This document shows, piece by piece, positions 1 to 5,937 of a stretch of DNA of 5,941 nt. The position numbers and the translations under genes are program-made. Origin of the DNA: Actinomycetes bacterium (GTDB lineage: Bacteria > Actinomycetota > Actinomycetes > Mycobacteriales > Mycobacteriaceae); the NCBI GenBank assembly GCA_023388385.1, contig JAEWGK010000274.1:1-5941 (forward strand), read 5' to 3'. The stretch's first letter is position 1, and every line of letters begins with the position of its first letter. The notes under the pieces were generated by a model. The model had not been told where the DNA came from and did not search any database. It saw only the letters and a program-made list of their open reading frames with translations.

Positions 1-458
1 TGTTCGGCCTGGGCGGCATCGGCATCACCGTCAACGGGGTCCCGGAGATCGCCGGCTTCACCGAGTGGAAGCCGGAGAAGACCGAGGAGACCACGGCCCC
101 GTCGCCGGAGTCGTCGTCCGAGACGTCTCAGACGACGGACACGCAGACCACCGACACGTGGACGACGGAGACCACGACGTCGATGACGACGACCGCCGAG
201 ACCACGACCGACTCGTCGACGTCCGAGACCACGACCGACACGTCGACGTCCGAGACCACGACCGACACGCCGACGGAGACCCCGGAGCCGTCGTCCGACC
301 AGCCGACGCCCACCTCGCCGACGGGGCCCAGCCCGACCGCCCCGTCCACCACCGACACGACGACCTCAGAGACCACGACCGAGACGACCTCGACCGGTAA
401 CGGGGCGGTGAGCATGCGCCCCGAGGACAACGGCGCGCACCCGACGCACGCAGGTTAG
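1..458 (+). CDS. Thr/Ser/Glu-rich mucin-like C-terminal tail of an unidentified protein (5' end outside window)
   Basis: The reading frame is open from the window edge (first full codon at base 3) to a TAG at 456-458, giving about 151 visible residues. The start lies upstream. The first 20 or so residues are glycine- and isoleucine-rich (FGLGGIGITVNGVPEIAGF) and look like the end of a hydrophobic or folded domain. A short charged linker (TEWKPEKTEE) follows, then about 100 residues made almost wholly of Thr, Ser, Glu, Asp and Pro with TTT, SETTTD and TPTETPEP motifs. Such tails are usually extracytoplasmic, as stalks, wall-spanning linkers or O-glycosylated regions. The C terminus (MRPEDNGAHPTHAG) has no LPXTG sorting signal and no terminal membrane segment, so covalent wall anchoring through this end is not supported. 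This frame is preferred because it runs to a stop just before a hairpin and has the high third-position GC of its neighbours. I do not recognise the family; surface or secreted location is inference. Confidence 0.72.
   Translation, partial: FGLGGIGITVNGVPEIAGFTEWKPEKTEETTAPSPESSSETSQTTDTQTTDTWTTETTTSMTTTAETTTDSSTSETTTDTSTSETTTDTPTETPEPSSDQPTPTSPTGPSPTAPSTTDTTTSETTTETTSTGNGAVSMRPEDNGAHPTHAG
213..266 (+). repeat. Two tandem 27-bp repeats coding SSTSETTTD / TSTSETTTD
   Basis: Bases 213-239 and 240-266 are adjacent 27-base copies that differ only at the first base of the unit (TCG versus ACG). Each encodes nine residues of the Thr/Ser-rich tail. A degenerate partial copy (AETTTD) precedes them, and a related SETTTET segment recurs near 367-390. 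The period is a multiple of three, so copy-number change would preserve the frame. Confidence 0.8.
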
Positions 459-500
459 GGCCCCGGCCGGCCCGCTCCCGTCCGGCCCGCTCCTCCCCAT

Positions 501-546
501 CCGGCCCCGGCCAGGCCCCCACACCCGGGGGCGCGGCCGGGGCCGG
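501..546 (+). terminator. Large GC-rich hairpin after the mucin-like gene, probable terminator
   Basis: A perfect 12-bp inverted repeat pairs CCGGCCCCGGCC (501-512) with GGCCGGGGCCGG (535-546). Inside it a second 6-bp stem pairs GCCCCC (515-520) with GGGGGC (527-532) around loop ACACCC, separated by a two-base internal mismatch. No T-run follows (TTCACGTC), so it is not a canonical intrinsic terminator, but strong U-less hairpins are common ends of transcripts in high-GC actinobacteria. It sits between the upstream stop codon and the candidate malE promoter, which fits termination. A smaller stem (GGGCC 458-462 with GGCCC 469-473) starts at the stop codon itself. Confidence 0.55.
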
Positions 547-564
547 TTCACGTCGCCGCGCTGA

Positions 565-570
565 TACATT
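565..570 (+). promoter_or_regulatory. Candidate -10 box (TACATT) for the malic enzyme gene
   Basis: TACATT matches the actinobacterial/corynebacterial -10 pattern TANANT and is one of the few AT-rich hexamers in the 459-632 gap, directly after the hairpin. A start near 577 would give a leader of about 55 bases before the ATG at 633. No convincing TTGACA-like -35 is seen at the usual distance; -35 elements are weakly conserved in this group. Confidence 0.35.
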
Positions 571-632
571 CGTACGGACCCGCCCGCGCCGGCCCGCGCG
601 GGAGACCGACGACGCAGGAGCCCCGACGACAT

Positions 633-1832
633 ATGGATGACACCCCGGCCACTCCCGTGACCGACGAGGAGATCTTCGCGGCGCACGAGGGCGGCAAGCT
701 CATTACCGCCTCGCGCATCCCCCTCGACTCCCAGCGGGATCTCTCCATCGCCTACACCCCCGGCGTCGCCCGGGTCAGCGAGGCGATCCACGACGACCCC
801 GCGCTGACGCGGACGTACACGTGGGCAAGTTCCAACGTCGCTGTCATCAGCGACGGCACGGCGGTGCTCGGCCTCGGCGACATCGGCCCGCGCGCCGCGC
901 TACCGGTCATGGAGGGCAAGGCCCAGCTGTTCGGCCGCTTCGCCGGCATCAACGCGGTGCCGATCGTCCTGGACACCGCCGACATCGACGAGCTGGTGCA
1001 GACGATCGCGAACCTCGCCCCGTCGTTCGGCGGCATCAACCTGGAGGACATCTCCGCGCCCCGCTGCTTCGAGGTCGAGCACCGGCTGGACCAGATGCTG
1101 GACATCCCGGTCCTCCACGACGATCAGCACGGCACCGCCATCGTCATCACCGCCGGCCTGCGCAACGCCTGCCGCCTGTTCGAACGCGAGCTCGCCAACC
1201 TGCGCATCGTCATCTCCGGCGCCGGCGCCGCGGGCGTGGCGACGACGAAGATGCTGCTCGCCGCCGGCGCGAAGGACATCGTGGTGTGCGACTCCCGCGG
1301 CATCATCCACCGCGACCGGGGACCGCTCAACGAGGTGAAGTCGTCGCTGGCGAAGCTCACCAACCCCCGCGGACTCAAGGGCGGCATCCGGGAGGCGCTG
1401 CGCGGCGCCGACGCGTTCATCGGAGTCTCCGCCGGCCACCTGGCCGACCAGGACGTCAGCGTCATGGCCGAGGACCCGTTCCTGTTCTCGCTGGCCAACC
1501 CGGACCCGGAGATCCCGATCGAGATCGCCCGGAAATACGGCGCCGTGGTGGCCACCGGCCGTTCCGACCTGCCGAACCAGATCAACAACGTGCTGGCGTT
1601 CCCCGGCATCTTCAAGGGCGCGATGGCCGCCGGCGCGAGGACCATCACCGAGTCGATGAAGCTGGCCGCCTCCCGCGCCATCGCGGCGATCGCGCACGAT
1701 GGCCTGTCGCCGGAGTACATCATTCCCTCCCCGCTCGACCCGCGGGTCGCCCCCGCCGTCTCCGCCGCCGTCGAGGCCGCCGCGCGGTTCGACAAGGCCT
1801 CCGGCGCCGCCCCCGCCGACGGCTCGCTGTAG
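633..1832 (+). CDS. malE: Malic enzyme (malate dehydrogenase, oxaloacetate-decarboxylating)
   Basis: This 399-residue cytoplasmic enzyme oxidatively decarboxylates L-malate to pyruvate and CO2 with reduction of NAD(P)+, linking the TCA cycle to pyruvate and supplying NADPH in many actinobacteria. Malic enzyme hallmarks appear in order: YTPGVA with the conserved Tyr41; MEGKAQLF with the catalytic Lys96; GGINLEDISAPRCF with metal-binding Glu138 and Asp139; and HDDQHGTAIV (162-170) with the further acidic metal ligand Asp163/164. The Rossmann nucleotide loop is ISGAGAAG (194-201), followed by SLANPDPEI and ATGRSDLPNQINNVLAFPG. The length matches short bacterial malic enzymes of about 390-430 residues without the phosphotransacetylase-like extension. 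The ATG at 633 has GGAG (617-620) 12 bases upstream, slightly far but the only reasonable Shine-Dalgarno. All key residues are intact. Cofactor preference (NAD or NADP) cannot be settled by eye. The gene appears monocistronic, with a hairpin on each side. The symbol follows corynebacterial usage. Confidence 0.95.
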   Translation: MDDTPATPVTDEEIFAAHEGGKLITASRIPLDSQRDLSIAYTPGVARVSEAIHDDPALTRTYTWASSNVAVISDGTAVLGLGDIGPRAALPVMEGKAQLFGRFAGINAVPIVLDTADIDELVQTIANLAPSFGGINLEDISAPRCFEVEHRLDQMLDIPVLHDDQHGTAIVITAGLRNACRLFERELANLRIVISGAGAAGVATTKMLLAAGAKDIVVCDSRGIIHRDRGPLNEVKSSLAKLTNPRGLKGGIREALRGADAFIGVSAGHLADQDVSVMAEDPFLFSLANPDPEIPIEIARKYGAVVATGRSDLPNQINNVLAFPGIFKGAMAAGARTITESMKLAASRAIAAIAHDGLSPEYIIPSPLDPRVAPAVSAAVEAAARFDKASGAAPADGSL

Positions 1833-1903
1833 GCGGCTCCGCCCCGGACGGGGACGGCCGCGGCCCGCGCCGGCCCGTCGTCACGCCCCCGGAGCCGAAA
1901 CGT

Positions 1904-1927
1904 AGTCCCCGTCACATGTCGGGGACT
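1904..1927. promoter_or_regulatory. Perfect 8-bp inverted repeat (AGTCCCCG / CGGGGACT): malE terminator or operator
   Basis: AGTCCCCG (1904-1911) and CGGGGACT (1920-1927) are exact reverse complements around the 8-base loop TCACATGT, which itself contains the palindrome ACATGT. It lies 71 bases after the malE stop and about 40-64 bases upstream of the inferred start of the ABC operon. It could therefore end malE transcription as a U-less hairpin or bind a regulator of the importer. The position relative to the TAGCAT box favours neither reading clearly. It does not match the McbR, AmtR or DtxR operator patterns as I know them. Confidence 0.45.
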
Positions 1928-1954
1928 CGGGCAGGTGGGCCCGCCCCGGCCCGG

Positions 1955-1960
1955 TAGCAT
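1955..1960 (+). promoter_or_regulatory. TAGCAT -10 box implying a leaderless transcript of the ABC operon
   Basis: TAGCAT (TANNNT class) ends at 1960 and the ATG at 1968 begins seven bases later, exactly where transcription would start. No Shine-Dalgarno sequence precedes 1968 or the in-frame alternatives GTG 1935 and ATG 1959. This is the usual layout of leaderless mRNAs in Corynebacterium and Mycobacterium, and it decides the start codon of the substrate-binding protein. The same hexamer sits in the same place before the minus-strand gene at 5448. Confidence 0.5.
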
Positions 1961-1967
1961 GACCTGC

Positions 1968-2900
1968 ATGAGCACACCCCACCGCAGCGCCCGAGGCGCG
2001 GCCCGGGGACGGCTGCGACGGGTCCTCGCCGCGGCGTCCACGGCCGCGGTCCTCCTGGGCGCGACGGCGTGCGTGACCAACGACGTGGGCGGCCACCCGG
2101 CCGGCTGGGAGCCGGTGCGGCCCGAGCCCGTGCCGGAGATCGCAGCGCTGGTCCCGGACGACATCCGGCAGTCCGGGCAGATCGTCATCGGCACCAACCC
2201 GCCGTTCGCGCCCGCCGAGTTCAAGGATTCGCAGGGCCGGATCATCGGCTTCGACATCGACCTGGCACAGGCCGTCGCCGACGTCATGGATCTGGACCTC
2301 GTCGTCCAGGAGCAGGAGTTCACCATGATCCTGCCGTCCATCTCGGGCGGCACGCTGAGCTTCGGGGCCTCCGGCTTCACGGACAACGAGGAGCGCCGCA
2401 AGACCTACGACTTCGTCAACTACCTGGAGGCCGGCCTGCAGTGGGCCCGCGTCCCGGGCAACGACGTGTCCCCGGACAACGCCTGCGGAAAACGGGTCGC
2501 TGTCCAGCGCGGCACCGTCTCCGATCTGGAGGACGTGCCCGCCATCAGCGACGCCTGCGTCGCCGACGGCAAGCCGCCGGTGGAGAAGCTCGCGTACCAG
2601 GACTCCGCCACCGCGGCGACCGCGGTCGTGCTCGGCCGCGCCGACGCCCTGTCGGCAGATTCCCCCATCTCCGCGTGGGCGGTCACGCGCGCCGACGGGA
2701 AACTCGAACTCGCCGGCGATCTGTACGCCGGCGCGCCCTACGGCTGGCCGGTGCCCAAGGGTGCCCCGCTGGCGCCGGCGCTCGCCGCGGCGCTCCAGCA
2801 CATCATGGACACCGGCGACTATGGACGAATCCTGGACATGTGGGGCGTCTCCTCCGGGGCGCTGCCGCAGGCCATGATCAACGGAGAGGAGCTCCAGTGA
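1968..2900 (+). CDS. Amino acid ABC transporter substrate-binding lipoprotein
   Basis: This 310-residue extracytoplasmic receptor of the polar amino acid uptake (family 3 solute-binding) type captures the substrate and delivers it to the permease encoded next. The N terminus is a lipoprotein signal: an Arg-rich n-region ([13 protein letters not shown]), a hydrophobic stretch ([13 protein letters not shown]) and a lipobox-like GATAC, so Cys35 is the likely lipidated residue. The -3 Ala is a less common lipobox residue. Family motifs follow: [14 protein letters not shown] (72-85), [12 protein letters not shown] (92-103), [18 protein letters not shown] (135-152), where most relatives have a T-xER-x-K-x-xDFS segment, and [11 protein letters not shown] (176-186). 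Cys173 and Cys197 could form a disulfide. The start is set by the TAGCAT box, giving [10 protein letters not shown]; an in-frame GTG at 1935 would add 11 unusual residues ahead of the signal peptide. The gene overlaps the permease by four bases. Substrate unknown: glutamine, glutamate, a basic amino acid or cystine are all possible. Confidence 0.9.
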   Translation: MSTPHRSARGAARGRLRRVLAAASTAAVLLGATACVTNDVGGHPAGWEPVRPEPVPEIAALVPDDIRQSGQIVIGTNPPFAPAEFKDSQGRIIGFDIDLAQAVADVMDLDLVVQEQEFTMILPSISGGTLSFGASGFTDNEERRKTYDFVNYLEAGLQWARVPGNDVSPDNACGKRVAVQRGTVSDLEDVPAISDACVADGKPPVEKLAYQDSATAATAVVLGRADALSADSPISAWAVTRADGKLELAGDLYAGAPYGWPVPKGAPLAPALAAALQHIMDTGDYGRILDMWGVSSGALPQAMINGEELQ

Positions 2901-3885
2901 ACGACCCGACCCGCGCCGAGGCTCGGCCCCCGAGGCGGGAGGCCACGGCCGAGGAGCTGAACCAGGAGATCAAGGCGAAGCCGCTGCCCCACCCGGGCCG
3001 CTGGATCACTGCCGTCATCCTGCTGGCCCTGGCCGCATGGTTCGTCATCGACGCCGTCGGCCGCGAGGCCTACCGGTGGGACGTCTACTTCCGCTTCGTC
3101 CTGGACACCCAGGTCGCCGAAGCTGCGGTGCACACGCTGGCGCTGACGGTCCTGGCGATGCTCATCGGCATCGTCGGCGGCGCCATCCTGGCGGTGCTGC
3201 GCATGTCCCCCAACCCGGTGCTGTCCTCCATCGCGTGGATCTACCTGTGGATCTTCCGCGGGACCCCGATTTACGTCCAGCTGGTCTTCTGGGGTCTGCT
3301 GGGCACCATCTACCAGTCCGTCAGCGTCGGCGGCGTGGTGAACATCAGCCTCGAGGACGTCCTGGCCAACACCTTCGTCCTGGCCGTCCTGGGCCTCGGC
3401 CTCAACGAGGCCGCCTACATGGCGGAGATCGTGCGCGCCGGTCTGCAGGCCGTGCCGGAGGGCCAGACCGAGGCGTCGAAGGCCCTGGGCATGAGCTGGT
3501 GGCAGACCATGCGCCGCACCGTGCTGCCGCAGGCCATGCGCATCATCATCCCGCCGACGGGCAACGAGTTCATCTCCCTGCTGAAGACCACCTCTCTCGT
3601 CATCGCCGTGCCCTACACGGCGGAGCTGTACGGCCGCGCGACCGACTTTGCCAACGAGATGTTCCTGCCGGTGCCGATGCTGCTGGTCGCCGCGACGTGG
3701 TACCTGGTCATCACCTCCGTCCTCATGGTCGGCCAGCACTACCTGGAGCGGTACTTCGCCCGCGGCGCGACGCGCCAGCTCACCGCCCGCCAGCTCGCCG
3801 CCCTGGCCGACGCCGAGGGCGTGCCCCCGGCCAACACCCGCGTCGTCGACCGCGACGAGCGCGCCTACAACGAGGAGAATCCGCG

Positions 3886-3889
<4 letters not shown>
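2897..3889 (+). CDS. Amino acid ABC transporter permease (HisM/GlnP type)
   Basis: This 330-residue integral membrane subunit of the importer has a cytoplasmic N-terminal tail of about 36 residues ([21 protein letters not shown]). Predicted membrane segments lie near 37-55, 78-101, 112-138, 155-175, 222-240 and 259-280. The family signature is clear: [14 protein letters not shown] near 78-91, [13 protein letters not shown] (119-131), and the EAA loop, which contacts the ATPase, at about 171-213 ([20 protein letters not shown], then [22 protein letters not shown]). A polar tail of about 45 residues (285-330) follows the last segment. Both tails make it longer than the 215-250 residues of enterobacterial relatives, as is common in actinobacteria. 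The start is GTG at 2897 within GTGA, overlapping the receptor's stop, with Shine-Dalgarno GGAGAGGAG (2883-2891) five bases upstream; the next Met codons lie inside membrane segments. Only one permease gene is present, so it probably works as a homodimer. Confidence 0.93.
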
Positions 3890-4665
<776 letters not shown>

Positions 4666-4692
4666 CGTCGCCACGCAGCGCCCGCGGCGCCG

Positions 4693-5448
4693 CTACATCA
4701 GCTGCATGATGCCGCGCACGAGCGTGACGACGGCCCCCGCCGCAGCCATCCACAGCGCAATCCTCCTGGCGACCGGCATGGGGATGCGGCGGGAGATGCG
4801 CGTGCCGGCGGCCAGGCCGATGAGCATGCACACGAGCGCCAGCGGCCACAGGTGCCACGGCGTGTCCATGACGGCGGACAGGCCGCCGGAGAAGCCCTTG
4901 GCCAGCAGCGACACCATCGCGGAGACGAAGAACAGCGGCTGCAGCGTCGCCGAGAACGTCCGGTGCTGCCACTGCGCCGCCTGCGCGTAGACGGTGATCG
5001 CCGGGCCGGCGATGCCCGCGATGGTGTTCATGAAGCCGCCGACGGCACCGGCCGCCATCGCGTAGCCCGCGCCGTCGACGCGGCGCTGCTGGCGGCGGAA
5101 CGTCGTCACGCCGAGACCCATCAGGACCAGCGCGCCGATGAGGATTTGCAGCACCGGCGTGGAGGTGTTCATGACGACCCACGCGCCGGGAATCGAGCCG
5201 ACGAGCATCACCGGGCCGATGAGCCAGAACCGGCGCCATTCGACGCTGTCGCGCACGGACCACGTCTGGAAGATCGCGTTGATGCCAGCCAGGACGTTGA
5301 TGATGAGCACGCCCGCCACCGGGCCCAGCAGGAGGCTGAGCACCGGGGCGCCGATGAGGCCGAGGCCCATGCCGGAGATGCGCTGCATGAGCGCGCCGAC
5401 CAGCACGACGGCGAGGATGACGATGAGCGCCATGATCCCGATTTCCAT
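4693..5448 (-). CDS. TauE/SafE-family (sulfite/organosulfonate exporter-like) membrane permease
   Basis: This 251-residue, highly hydrophobic protein has about eight predicted membrane segments and the two-fold internal repeat of the TauE/SafE (formerly DUF81) family. The first half has MQRISGMGLGLIGAPVLSLL (21-40), followed by GPVAGVLIINVLAGINAIFQ (42-61) and IGPVMLVGSIPGAWVV. The second half has AAGAVGGFMNTIAGIAGPAI (132-151), a repeat of the Gly-rich G-x-GxxGxP element, then LQPLFFVSAMVSLLAK. Characterised members move sulfite, sulfoacetate or related small anions; the substrate here is unknown. The ATG at 5448 is preferred because a TAGCAT box ends six bases before it on the minus strand (leaderless layout); an alternative in-frame ATG lies at 5433. 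It converges on the ABC operon and is divergent from the His-rich gene. A sulfur link with the importer (for example cystine uptake) is possible but only by proximity. Confidence 0.88.
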   Translation of the reverse strand: MEIGIMALIVILAVVLVGALMQRISGMGLGLIGAPVLSLLLGPVAGVLIINVLAGINAIFQTWSVRDSVEWRRFWLIGPVMLVGSIPGAWVVMNTSTPVLQILIGALVLMGLGVTTFRRQQRRVDGAGYAMAAGAVGGFMNTIAGIAGPAITVYAQAAQWQHRTFSATLQPLFFVSAMVSLLAKGFSGGLSAVMDTPWHLWPLALVCMLIGLAAGTRISRRIPMPVARRIALWMAAAGAVVTLVRGIMQLM

Positions 5449-5454
5449 GGGGTG

Positions 5455-5460
5455 ATGCTA
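5455..5460 (-). promoter_or_regulatory. TAGCAT -10 box for the TauE/SafE-family gene (leaderless layout)
   Basis: Read on the minus strand, TAGCAT (5460 to 5455) is followed by six bases and then the ATG whose A is at 5448, so transcription would begin at or within a base of the start codon. The only purine-rich stretch nearby (GAGAGGGGA) lies upstream of the TAGCAT box, too far from the ATG to act as a Shine-Dalgarno site. No clear -35 element is visible. Confidence 0.45.
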
Positions 5461-5515
5461 TCCCCTCTCATCGGGTGCGAGGGCATCGCGCCATGCATGT
5501 GGGCAGGTCGGGCCC

Positions 5516-5538
5516 GTGCAAACGATATTCGTTTTCAC
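5516..5538. promoter_or_regulatory. 23-bp near-perfect inverted repeat, probable metalloregulator (Fur/Zur-like) operator, distal site
   Basis: GTGCAAACGA (5516-5525) and TCGTTTTCAC (5529-5538) flank TAT and match as inverted arms at nine of ten positions; the only mismatch is C5519. The arms carry the TGAAAA/TTTTCA-type half-sites used by Fur-family repressors. It lies in an AT-rich island about 105-130 bases upstream of the His-rich gene. In the 7-1-7 register typical of actinobacterial Zur boxes the match is poor, so another regulator, or Zur in a different register, is possible. Confidence 0.45.
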
Positions 5539-5544
5539 CTATTG

Positions 5545-5559
5545 TGAGAATAGTTTTCA
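5545..5559. promoter_or_regulatory. Zur-box-like 15-bp site (TGAGAATAGTTTTCA), proximal site
   Basis: The 15-mer TGAGAATAGTTTTCA agrees at 12 of 15 positions with the palindrome TGAAAATGATTTTCA, which I recall as the actinobacterial Zur-type consensus. Its GTTTTCA half (5553-5559) repeats GTTTTCA of the distal site (5531-5537) exactly 22 bases downstream, about two helical turns. It is 84 bases upstream of the ATG of a His-rich protein, a classic Zur target context. A TANNNT-like hexamer (TATTGT, 5540-5545) overlaps its left edge, so binding there would block transcription. Confidence 0.5.
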
Positions 5560-5570
5560 ACGTGCTTTTC

Positions 5571-5592
5571 CCATTAATTGAGGCTTTAATGG
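5571..5592. repeat. Inverted repeat CCATTAA / TTAATGG upstream of the His-rich gene
   Basis: CCATTAA (5571-5577) and TTAATGG (5586-5592) are exact reverse complements around the 8-base loop TTGAGGCT. It lies between the Zur-like sites and the ribosome binding site, so it may be a third operator, overlap the promoter (TTTAAT at 5585-5590 is a possible -10), or fold as a weak leader hairpin. Confidence 0.5.
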
Positions 5593-5631
5593 AAACCACA
5601 GGAGGGCCCAGACCGAGGCCTCCACGAAAAG

Positions 5632-5637
5632 AAGGAG
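5632..5637 (+). promoter_or_regulatory. Strong ribosome binding site (AAGGAG) for the His-rich gene
   Basis: AAGGAG ends six bases before the ATG at 5644, near the ideal spacing, and is the best Shine-Dalgarno site in the window. It confirms that the small His-rich frame is translated and fixes its start. Confidence 0.8.
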
Positions 5638-5643
5638 ACGACG

Positions 5644-5937
5644 ATGACCGCCACCGTTCATCCCAACCACGAGCATGTCCATGGCCCTGGCTGCGGCCAT
5701 GTCTCGTTCAAGCACGGCGACCACATCGACTACGTCCACGACGGCCACATCCACCGTGAGCTGGACGGCCAGTGGGTCGAGTGCGAGCCCCACGACCACG
5801 TGCGGGCCGAGGACCACGGCGACCACGTGCACGGCCCGGGCTGCGGCCACGTGGCCGTCCCCCACGGCGACCACGTGGACTACATCCACGACGGCCACCG
5901 CCACGCCGCCCACGGCGACCACTACGACGAGCACTAG
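5644..5937 (+). CDS. Small His-rich, internally duplicated, putative zinc-binding protein
   Basis: This complete 97-residue protein contains 24 His, three Cys (17, 47, 67) and many Asp/Glu residues. It has no signal peptide or membrane segment, so it is probably cytoplasmic. It consists of two copies of a metal-ligand-rich unit: residues 11-37, HVHGPGCGHVSFKHGDH then IDYVHDGHIH, and 61-87, HVHGPGCGHVAVPHGDH then VDYIHDGHRH. A linker containing WVECEPHDH joins them, and the tail is AAHGDHYDEH. The regular CGH, HGDH and HDGH motifs suggest binding of several zinc (or nickel/cobalt) ions. Short proteins of this sort occur in corynebacteria and relatives and are sometimes labelled zinc transporter permease, which cannot be right for a protein with no membrane segment. 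Zur-like sites upstream suggest synthesis during zinc shortage, as an intracellular zinc reserve or chaperone; this role is inference. The start is fixed by AAGGAG. The window ends four bases after the TAG, so no downstream partner is visible. Confidence 0.85.
   Translation: MTATVHPNHEHVHGPGCGHVSFKHGDHIDYVHDGHIHRELDGQWVECEPHDHVRAEDHGDHVHGPGCGHVAVPHGDHVDYIHDGHRHAAHGDHYDEH
5674..5904 (+). repeat. Two 81-bp diverged direct repeats inside the His-rich gene
   Basis: Bases 5674-5754 and 5824-5904, offset by 150 bases, encode the two copies of the metal-binding unit. At protein level 21 of 27 residues are identical by my count; most changes are conservative (Ile/Val) except around SFK versus AVP and Ile versus Arg near the end. 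The DNA copies differ at many third positions, so the duplication is old, and is kept by selection rather than recent. Confidence 0.85.

Noticed and set aside
213..266. CRISPR or minisatellite array
   Set aside because: Two adjacent in-frame copies with no spacers; they are coding repeats of a Thr/Ser-rich tail.
65..400. Asp/His-rich plus-strand frame inside the mucin-like tail, resembling a metal-binding protein
   Set aside because: It is the +1 shadow of the repetitive ACC/ACG/GAG codons of the Thr-rich frame, which is read from the window edge to a stop; there is no ribosome binding site, and the Asp/His content follows from the repeat composition.
58..522. Ser/Arg-rich long antisense frame over the mucin-like tail
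   Set aside because: Mirror of the same low-complexity repeats; no ribosome binding site or recognisable domain.
1124..2401. Long antisense frame of 425 codons across malE and the receptor gene
   Set aside because: It spans two well-supported sense genes and their intergenic region, has no family motif, and such frames are expected at this GC content.
2069..2896. Upstream extension of the permease frame to 2069
   Set aside because: The extension overlaps the whole receptor gene out of frame and is Arg-rich nonsense; the GTG at 2897 has a strong Shine-Dalgarno site and the GTGA overlap.
3037..3885. Upstream extension of the ATPase frame to 3037
   Set aside because: Overlaps the permease out of frame; the ATG at 3886 has GAGGAG at the right distance and begins a normal ATPase.
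5543..5560. Possible GlxR/CRP site around TGTGA at 5543-5547
   Set aside because: Only one half-site is present; the partner TCACA at the six-base spacing is missing, and the segment fits a Zur-type site better.
5475..5759. Plus-strand frame running through the divergent intergenic region
   Set aside because: Crosses the operator-like sites, is Pro/Arg-rich after the His-rich start and lacks a ribosome binding site.
5557..5934. Val/Ala-rich antisense frame over the His-rich gene
   Set aside because: It is the reverse complement of His/Asp/Gly codons (GTG, GTC, GCC); the sense frame has an ideal ribosome binding site and a conserved duplicated motif.
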